A stretch of 56,085 bases of DNA from Planctomycetia bacterium. GTDB taxonomy: Bacteria > Planctomycetota > Planctomycetia > Gemmatales > HRBIN36. The stretch lies in assembly GCA_016795155.1 (NCBI GenBank), contig JAEUIE010000021.1, positions 1 to 56,085 on the forward strand, written 5' to 3'. The translations under genes and the position numbers were made by a program. Shown here one piece after another: positions 50,988 through 56,085 of this stretch (positions are counted from its first letter, which is position 1; every line of letters begins with the position of its first letter). The notes below the pieces were generated by a model that worked only from the letters and a program-made list of their open reading frames with translations, was not told the DNA's origin and made no database searches.

Positions 50988-52058
50988 ATGTTTGTGGATC
51001 GTGTTTCATTATTTGTGAAAGGGGGCCATGGCGGACGAGGCAAAGTCAGCTTTTATCGTGCCAAGTATGTCATGAAAGGCCCACCCGATGGTGGCGATGG
51101 CGGGCATGGCGGGAATGTCATCATCCGTGCTGTGCCGGGAACCGACAGTCTTGCTGCTGTGTCGAACATCAAACATTGGAAAGCCAAGAACGGCGGCGAT
51201 GGCGGTGTCAACAACCGTCATGGCTTCCAGGGTGAAGATATGATCATGATCGTTCCACCGGGAACAGTCATACGCGATCGTGATCGGGGCCATGTCATCA
51301 AGGATCTCACTGAACCGTTCGAAGAAGTGATCATTGCCAAGGGTGGTTACGGCGGTCGAGGCAACCGTCACTTTGCTACTTCAATCAACCGCTCCCCACG
51401 CACGGTAGAACCAGGCCAGGAAGGCGAAGAGCGCTGGATCGTGTTGGAACTGAAACTGATTGCTGATGCCGGGCTGATTGGTATGCCTAACGCAGGCAAA
51501 TCAACGATGCTGAGCCGATTGTCGCGGGCACAACCCGAAATTGCCGATTATCCGTTTACGACCAAGTTTCCCAACCTGGGTGTGGTGCAGATGGGTTACG
51601 AACACGGTTTCGTGCTGGCTGATCTGCCTGGGCTGATTGAGGGTGCTCATACTGGCACTGGGCTAGGGCTTGAATTCCTTCGCCACGTGGAACGTACCAG
51701 GGTGCTGATCCACCTCATTGAGCCGTTTCCTGTGGATGAGTCTGATCCTGTTGCCAACTATCGTGCCATCCGTCATGAACTGGAACAGTACAGCAAAGAA
51801 CTGAGCCAGAAGCCTGAAGTCGTGGCACTCAGCAAGTCTGAACTGACTGAAAGCGAAACGGTTCGCCAGCAATTGGAATCAGCCATCGGCAAGGAAGTGC
51901 TGGCAGTCTCTGCAGCAACCGGGCAGGGGCTGTCTACTCTCGTGAGTCAGGTAGTGCAGATACTCAAAGAAACCAAGCCTGAACCGGTAGCGCCAACTCG
52001 TGTTACGGTGCCTTTTCCCGATATGCCAGCTGCCCAGATAGGGTCATCCAGTTCATGA
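50988..52058 (+). CDS. obg: GTPase Obg/CgtA
   Basis: The protein has 356 residues from the ATG at 50988 (MFVDRVSLFVKGG, the canonical Obg start). An in-frame ATG at 50949 lies inside the terminator stem and would add 13 unusual residues. The glycine-rich Obg domain (KGGHGGRGKVSFYRAKY; GGDGGHGGNV; GGYGGRGNRHF) is followed by a G domain with GMPNAGKS (P-loop), DYPFTTKFPNLG (switch I), DLPGLIEGA (G3) and a short C-terminus. It takes part in large-subunit assembly. Its stop overlaps coaX as ATGA. Confidence 0.96.
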   Translation: MFVDRVSLFVKGGHGGRGKVSFYRAKYVMKGPPDGGDGGHGGNVIIRAVPGTDSLAAVSNIKHWKAKNGGDGGVNNRHGFQGEDMIMIVPPGTVIRDRDRGHVIKDLTEPFEEVIIAKGGYGGRGNRHFATSINRSPRTVEPGQEGEERWIVLELKLIADAGLIGMPNAGKSTMLSRLSRAQPEIADYPFTTKFPNLGVVQMGYEHGFVLADLPGLIEGAHTGTGLGLEFLRHVERTRVLIHLIEPFPVDESDPVANYRAIRHELEQYSKELSQKPEVVALSKSELTESETVRQQLESAIGKEVLAVSAATGQGLSTLVSQVVQILKETKPEPVAPTRVTVPFPDMPAAQIGSSSS

Positions 52059-52807
52059 AACTGATCGATCTCATTGTGGTAGACGCAGGCAACACTCGTT
52101 GCAAGGTGGGGCTGGTGCATGCCGAGCAATTGATGGTGGTGCAGACTTATCCGCTTGCCGAGTGTGATAACGAACCGTGGCGAGACGCCGATTTTCAACA
52201 CCTGCTTCTGCACCAGGCACGCTGGATCATCTCAGGTTCCAATCCACCGGTGATGAAGCAGCTCGCCCACTGGCTTCTCCGCAACGGGCAAAACTGCACC
52301 GTACTGGATGCATCAAGTCATTTGCCACTCACCATCAAAGTGAAGCAGCCTGAACGGGCAGGCCGTGATCGATTGCTCAATGCGCTCGGAGTGCCAACCA
52401 GGCCAGCCATCATCATCAGTGCAGGCACTGCCATCACCGTGGATGCAGTGGATACTGATGGTAGTTTTCTGGGCGGTGCCATCTTTCCAGGCCTGCGCTT
52501 GATGGCACAAGCCTTGAACGATCATACCGCAGCCCTGCCTTTGATCGATCCCACTCTGCCTGTACCTCCACTGCCTGGAAAATCGACCGAGGAAGCCATG
52601 CATGCCGGCATCGTGCAGGCTGCAGCGGGCGGAATCGTAGGCTGCATTACCGAGATGCTCCCCATCATGCAGTCCGATTCATTCAGCATCTACATCACAG
52701 GTGGCGATGCAGAATGCCTGATACCCTGGCTGCCCTGGGATGTGGAAATGACACCTCACTTGGCACTACAGGGTCTGATTGTCGCTTCCCAGGCTACGCA
52801 GTCATGA
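52055..52807 (+). CDS. coaX: Type III pantothenate kinase
   Basis: This 250-residue kinase belongs to the ASKHA fold and makes 4'-phosphopantothenate in coenzyme A synthesis. The phosphate-binding motif VVDAGNTRCKVG is at residues 8-19. The signature PERAGRDRLLNA and the second phosphate loop ISAGTAITVDAVD are present, as is GGAIFPGLRLM. Overlaps with obg and with the GTPase downstream (both ATGA) place it in the middle of a tightly coupled operon. Confidence 0.94.
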   Translation: MKLIDLIVVDAGNTRCKVGLVHAEQLMVVQTYPLAECDNEPWRDADFQHLLLHQARWIISGSNPPVMKQLAHWLLRNGQNCTVLDASSHLPLTIKVKQPERAGRDRLLNALGVPTRPAIIISAGTAITVDAVDTDGSFLGGAIFPGLRLMAQALNDHTAALPLIDPTLPVPPLPGKSTEEAMHAGIVQAAAGGIVGCITEMLPIMQSDSFSIYITGGDAECLIPWLPWDVEMTPHLALQGLIVASQATQS

Positions 52808-53871
52808 ACCAGGATGTTGTATGTTGCCTGACCCCGGCAGGGGTATCCGCCCTGGCTGTCGTCGGGTTGCGTGGCCCCTGTGCCTGGCAAAAACTGGCTC
52901 CCTTTTTTTCAGGCTCGAAACAAACGCCAGTATTATCTGAGAAGCCACGGCTATACCTCGGCATGCTGCAACGCGACGGATTGGGCGATCAAGTAGTGCT
53001 GATGCTCAAAGGTTCGCCCCGTCATCAGGAAATCGAACTGCAACTGCACGGCGGGCCAGGAACCGTAGCATGGTGCCTGCAACTCGCACGGGATTTGGGG
53101 TTTCACGAGCTAGACTGGCCTGATTGGGAAGACGATATCCGCTGGAAGTTGTTGCCTGTTTCATTAACCAAAAAAATGGCAAGCATGCTGCTGGATCAAA
53201 GTCCACAAGCTTGGAAATCCGCTGTTGCATCTCTTCAAAATAGAATACATAGCAAATCTGAACCAACTCAAACATTACGAAATGAGATCCAGGAACTTCG
53301 CAACTGGCATGCATTCGGGCAACATCTCGTAACACCCTGGAAGGTGCTGATTGCCGGGCCACCCAATGTTGGCAAAAGCAGCCTGCTGAATGCACTGATC
53401 GGTTACGAACGTGCCATCACTTCTCCAATACCAGGAACCACACGCGATCTGGTTTCAGCCACTATCGCCTGGAAGGGATATCCGATTGAACTTATCGATA
53501 CTGCCGGCGTGCGGGAAAGTACTGATCAACTGGAACAGGAAGGGATTGCAAGAGCCATCTCCGCAAGTGAAAATGCTGATTTGATTCTCTGGCTCGTTGA
53601 TCTCAGCCAATCGGAACGGGCACAGCCAAAACAGATACAACCTGATTTCTTCATCGGAACCAAAGCTGATCTGCCTCGTTATTATCCGGACAAGGTCGAT
53701 TACGAAGTTTCATCTCAAACCGGCATCGGGCTTGATGCACTGCTTCATGCAATCATCAGCAAGCTGATTCCACAGGAACCAGTGCCTGGGCAGGTATTAC
53801 CGCTAACTCTTGCCCATTTGGAAGAGCTTCGCTGTCTTGACCAGCTTTTGTCAGAATCACAGTCTCTTTAG
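52804..53871 (+). CDS. MnmE-like GTPase lacking the C-terminal catalytic motif
   Basis: The protein has 355 residues from the ATG at 52804. The N-terminal TrmE-like fold (LTPAGVSALAVVGLRGP; ELQLHGGPGTVAW) is followed by a G domain with GPPNVGKS (185-192), GTTRD, DTAG (232-235) and GTKAD. Canonical MnmE, a tRNA wobble-uridine modification enzyme, has about 450 residues and ends in a Cys-x-Gly-Lys motif. Here the helical domain is shortened and the protein ends in LLSESQSL with no such motif. It is probably a divergent paralogue, with the tRNA-modifying role lost or altered. It is coupled to coaX by ATGA. Confidence 0.85.
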   Translation: MNQDVVCCLTPAGVSALAVVGLRGPCAWQKLAPFFSGSKQTPVLSEKPRLYLGMLQRDGLGDQVVLMLKGSPRHQEIELQLHGGPGTVAWCLQLARDLGFHELDWPDWEDDIRWKLLPVSLTKKMASMLLDQSPQAWKSAVASLQNRIHSKSEPTQTLRNEIQELRNWHAFGQHLVTPWKVLIAGPPNVGKSSLLNALIGYERAITSPIPGTTRDLVSATIAWKGYPIELIDTAGVRESTDQLEQEGIARAISASENADLILWLVDLSQSERAQPKQIQPDFFIGTKADLPRYYPDKVDYEVSSQTGIGLDALLHAIISKLIPQEPVPGQVLPLTLAHLEELRCLDQLLSESQSL

Positions 53872-53943
53872 TTCCAGAACCCTTGCTCCAAAACTCGTTT
53901 AGTGCATAGAATCGTGTATTGCTATTGTTGGAGTGTGAATGCC

Positions 53944-54912
53944 ATGCGATTTGCCCTGGCGACGGTTCTGAATCTGTTTCTGATGTCGGCATTATTAGCC
54001 ACGGACAAAAGCACCGGACAAGTCGTGTTTACTCCACAGGAAGATCAATCCAACATCCCCGAAGCATATCGCCTGGATGCCCATGAATTTCCCTACGAGA
54101 TGAACCTGAAGAAATCCTTCGACAAGGAAGGCTATCAGCTGTTCGAAGTCCGTTTCCCCTCCGCGGTAACCACGAAGTTTCCTGAAAACAATACCGTCCA
54201 TTGCCAGTGGTACAAGCCTCTGGGCAATGGCCCGTTTCCCACCGCCGTGGTTCTCGATATTCTGGGAGGCGATCAGTCACTGGCACGGGTTCAGTCAGCC
54301 TATCTGGTTCGCAAGGGAATCGCCTGCCTGTTCGTGCAGATGGCCTACTACGGTCCTCGTCGGCCTGCTAACAGCAAAGTGCGTCTGCTGATGCCTGACG
54401 TTGATCACTCGCTGGCTGCAGTCCGCCAGACAGTGCTCGATATTCGACGTGCAAGCGCCTGGCTCGCCAGCCGACCTGAAGTGGATAAGCAAAGGCTCGG
54501 CGTCATCGGCACGTCGCTTGGTTCCTTCATGGGGACATTGACAGCAGAAATGGAACCACGCTTCAAGAAGGTAGCCATCGTGCTGGGTGGCGGAGGCGTC
54601 GTCGATGCCTTCTACGATCACCCTAAAGGTGCAGCCATCCGCCTGCTCTGGGAATCGCTGGGTGGCACCAAGGAAAAGCTGAAAAACCTGATTGCTGTAG
54701 CTGACCCGATCACCTGTGCAGCAAATCTGAAGGATCGGCAAGTCATCATGATTGCAGCCAGCAAGGACGAAATTGTTCCACCCTCAGCCTGCAAGAAGAT
54801 GTGGGAAGCCTTGGGGCAACCCAAAATTGTCTGGTACGACGCCGGCCATTACACCGCGGTCTACTTCATTTATGATGCATTACAGCATGTGATCGCCCAC
54901 TTCAAAAACTGA
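53944..54912 (+). CDS. Secreted alpha/beta hydrolase
   Basis: The protein has 322 residues from the ATG at 53944, chosen because a signal peptide (FALATVLNLFLMSALLA) follows at once and GGAG lies about 10 bp upstream. The nucleophile elbow is GTSLG, the acid is in ASKDEIVPP and the His in DAGHYTA, an intact Ser-Asp-His triad in the usual order. The core (PTAVVLDILGGDQ, KGIACLFVQMAYYG, VDKQRLGVIGTSLG) resembles acetyl-xylan-esterase or dienelactone-hydrolase-like enzymes. The substrate is unknown. It follows the MnmE-like gene after 72 bp. Confidence 0.87.
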   Translation: MRFALATVLNLFLMSALLATDKSTGQVVFTPQEDQSNIPEAYRLDAHEFPYEMNLKKSFDKEGYQLFEVRFPSAVTTKFPENNTVHCQWYKPLGNGPFPTAVVLDILGGDQSLARVQSAYLVRKGIACLFVQMAYYGPRRPANSKVRLLMPDVDHSLAAVRQTVLDIRRASAWLASRPEVDKQRLGVIGTSLGSFMGTLTAEMEPRFKKVAIVLGGGGVVDAFYDHPKGAAIRLLWESLGGTKEKLKNLIAVADPITCAANLKDRQVIMIAASKDEIVPPSACKKMWEALGQPKIVWYDAGHYTAVYFIYDALQHVIAHFKN

Positions 54913-54922
54913 CACGCAACAC

Positions 54923-55092
54923 TGTGGGACACGTTTCCAACGTGTCATCGGGGATGATTCGCCAGGACATCGCAAGCCGCTGGCACGATACAATCGTGCC
55001 CCACGATATTGTGGAACAGGATTCCAATCCTGTTCGCAGTGACAATACGCTGTCACCGCTCGCCGCTGTCAAGATTGGAATCTTGACCCACA
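54923..55092. repeat. Array of six hairpins with TTCCAA-type loops
   Basis: Between inverted ends TGTGGG / CCCACA lie hairpins at 54928-54946 (GACACGTT/AACGTGTC, loop TCC), 54982-55000 (GGCACGAT/ATCGTGCC, loop ACA), 55001-55014 (CCAC/GTGG), 55014-55035 (centre TTCCAA), 55039-55056 (GTGACA/TGTCAC) and 55068-55087 (centre TTGGAA). The gap 54913-55563 contains no credible gene; this array and the inverted pair at 55317-55456 are its main content. Confidence 0.8.
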
Positions 55093-55316
55093 ACAGAGTG
55101 CAAGAAGTCCAAATCGACTGACAGCCCGTGACGCCAGCCAGGGTTGGCCTGCGCGGCGACTTAACGCAATCAACACCGGTCGCAACATACGCCAAGCGAT
55201 TGCAGATTTCCCCAGGTCGGGTGGCACTGAACTGCTGTACTCGGCAGATCAGTGCGGGACCACAAATGTTCACAGTTAGTGAGACTTGGAAAGAGTGTAT
55301 TTTTAAAAAAAATAAC

Positions 55317-55456
55317 CCATTTAGCCCCCGGCTCTTTAAGCCGGGGGGGGTCGCGCGATGTTGAATGTTCATCTCGATATCACTCCCTCGCGAACAGATT
55401 TCACCACCGCGCGATCCCGCCCCCGGCCTGAAGGGCCGGGGGCTAAATGGGATCAC
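55317..55456. repeat. Inverted pair of GC-rich hairpin repeats
   Basis: Two copies of the repeat at 4-43 face each other. The left copy reads CCCATTTAGCCCCCGGC.. with a GGGGGGGG run, then TCGCGCGAT. The right copy reads GCGCGATCCCGCCCCCGG.. and ends GGGGGCTAAATGGGATC. Each is a hairpin, and the whole 140-bp unit could fold into one long stem. Confidence 0.8.
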
Positions 55457-55563
55457 GCCCAACTGTCTCAGATCGTCTCAAATTACCGCAGATACTTTAC
55501 AACCAACGCTCCGAAAAGTTACGCTGTGGGTTTGTGTACAAACGTCCATGTTGGAGCGTCACC

Positions 55564-56085
55564 ATGCAGACACCGCAGCAAATGAAGGAGAAGATGGCCA
55601 AGCAGGCCAAGCTTGGCCTCAGCATCGAAACGTGCAGCCAGGTTCAGGAACTCATTCACCAGATGGCCAAGGAACAGATCGATGCTGCCATCCGGGAATT
55701 TCAGCGCGATCTCGGCTTCGAAGCGGCTAAGCTCGACGTCCTGGCCCACCAGATGCAGCAAATCCATCGCATGCATTCCATTGGCGATTCGATGGCCCGT
55801 CGACTCAAGGAAGGTGACCTGCCCGCATCGTTCTACAACGCCTATCGTCACGTTGTCAAGGATACGTCAATGTTGCTGCTGCAACTGGATGAGCAACGCA
55901 TCAAGGAGAACCGCAAGACGTTTATCTCGCCGGAAGATGCCGACGCCAAGCTCGCGGAAGAGCAGCGATGGAACCACGTCCTGTACGCTTCATCGGAAAT
56001 GAAAATCCGGAATGGCTACTATTACGATCCACGACGCGGCGTGGCGCAGCCTGCACTCGATCTGCCGATGGAGCAGGTCGCTGAA
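55564..56085 (+). CDS. Unidentified coding region, cut by the window end
   Basis: An open frame of 174 codons begins at ATG 55564 with GGAG 7 bp upstream and has no stop before the window ends. The protein is soluble, charged and Gln/Met/Lys-rich at the start (MQTPQQMKEKMAKQAKLGLS), then mainly helical (VQELIHQMAKEQIDAAIREF; FYNAYRHVVKDTSMLLLQL). Codons end mostly in C or G. I recognise no family. It follows a 650-bp hairpin-rich gap, so it may begin a different gene block. Confidence 0.6.
   Translation, partial: MQTPQQMKEKMAKQAKLGLSIETCSQVQELIHQMAKEQIDAAIREFQRDLGFEAAKLDVLAHQMQQIHRMHSIGDSMARRLKEGDLPASFYNAYRHVVKDTSMLLLQLDEQRIKENRKTFISPEDADAKLAEEQRWNHVLYASSEMKIRNGYYYDPRRGVAQPALDLPMEQVAE

Noticed and set aside
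1-56085. CRISPR array
   Set aside because: The many palindromes are spaced irregularly, belong to different families and have no equal-length spacers or cas genes.
1-56085. tRNA, rRNA or known riboswitch genes
   Set aside because: I looked for cloverleaf arms, CCA ends and conserved leader motifs in the gaps and found none that I could support.

Overview
The window looks like a chromosomal segment of a planctomycete, most likely a Gemmataceae-type relative. The evidence is a DUF1559 (pseudopilin-like, H-X9-DG) protein, a giant Ser/Thr kinase with a TPR tail next to an ECF sigma factor of the planctomycete/verrucomicrobial type, an MJ0042-type zinc-ribbon membrane protein, a formaldehyde-activating enzyme (Fae), double-VWA and DUF58 proteins, and many palindromic intergenic repeats. 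No rRNA, tRNA, CRISPR array, transposase or integrase was recognised. Genes lie on both strands with short operons, and ATGA/GTGA stop-start overlaps are common.

Layout. 0-5.3 kb: a small zinc-ribbon orphan, a TIM-barrel sugar isomerase/epimerase, a Tat-exported amidase and a double-VWA membrane protein. 5.5-9.4 kb: kinase-TPR plus ECF sigma signalling pair. 9.5-19.6 kb: small TPR protein, HtrA-type protease, lipoprotein, aldehyde dehydrogenase, five-PAS hybrid histidine kinase overlapping aspS convergently, and a di-haem peroxidase. 19.8-23.4 kb: TatD-like hydrolase, DUF2007 and DUF4149 membrane proteins, then an AT-rich two-gene orphan cassette between two direct copies of a 150-bp MITE-like element. 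23.4-33 kb: MATE exporter, HAD phosphatase, RmlC-like cupin, zinc-ribbon/HEAT protein, EF-hand protein, SDR epimerase, a secreted repeat-poor protein and a molybdopterin oxidoreductase. 33-35.1 kb: DUF1559 protein followed by two paralogous micro-lipoproteins. 35.1-38 kb: tatD-pyrD-aldo/keto reductase operon. 38.2-41.1 kb: pntAA-pntAB-pntB transhydrogenase operon. 41.2-46.4 kb: small membrane protein, GlcD-type FAD oxidase, DUF58 protein, dxs. 46.6-49.9 kb: cysteine dioxygenase coupled to a YeiH-type exporter, and a GT87-like membrane protein. 49.9-54.9 kb: fae, rpmA, obg, coaX, a shortened MnmE-like GTPase and an alpha/beta hydrolase. 54.9-56.1 kb: a gene-poor stretch of stacked hairpins, then an unidentified gene cut by the window edge.

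The most unusual signal is not a gene. At least three families of 100-150-bp intergenic elements have different terminal sequences and different hairpin stems, yet all carry the same six-base hairpin loop, GTACTC (or its complement GAGTAC), at both ends. A second hairpin class keeps a TTCCAA-like loop on interchangeable stems. A third palindrome family (CCCTCTCC/GGAGAGGG) has entered genes: it encodes an in-frame 14-residue insert in PntAA and supplies the C-terminus and stop codon of the DUF4149 protein. Functionally coherent gene sets are cysteine dioxygenase with a sulfite/sulfate-type exporter, and the complete proton-translocating transhydrogenase operon.
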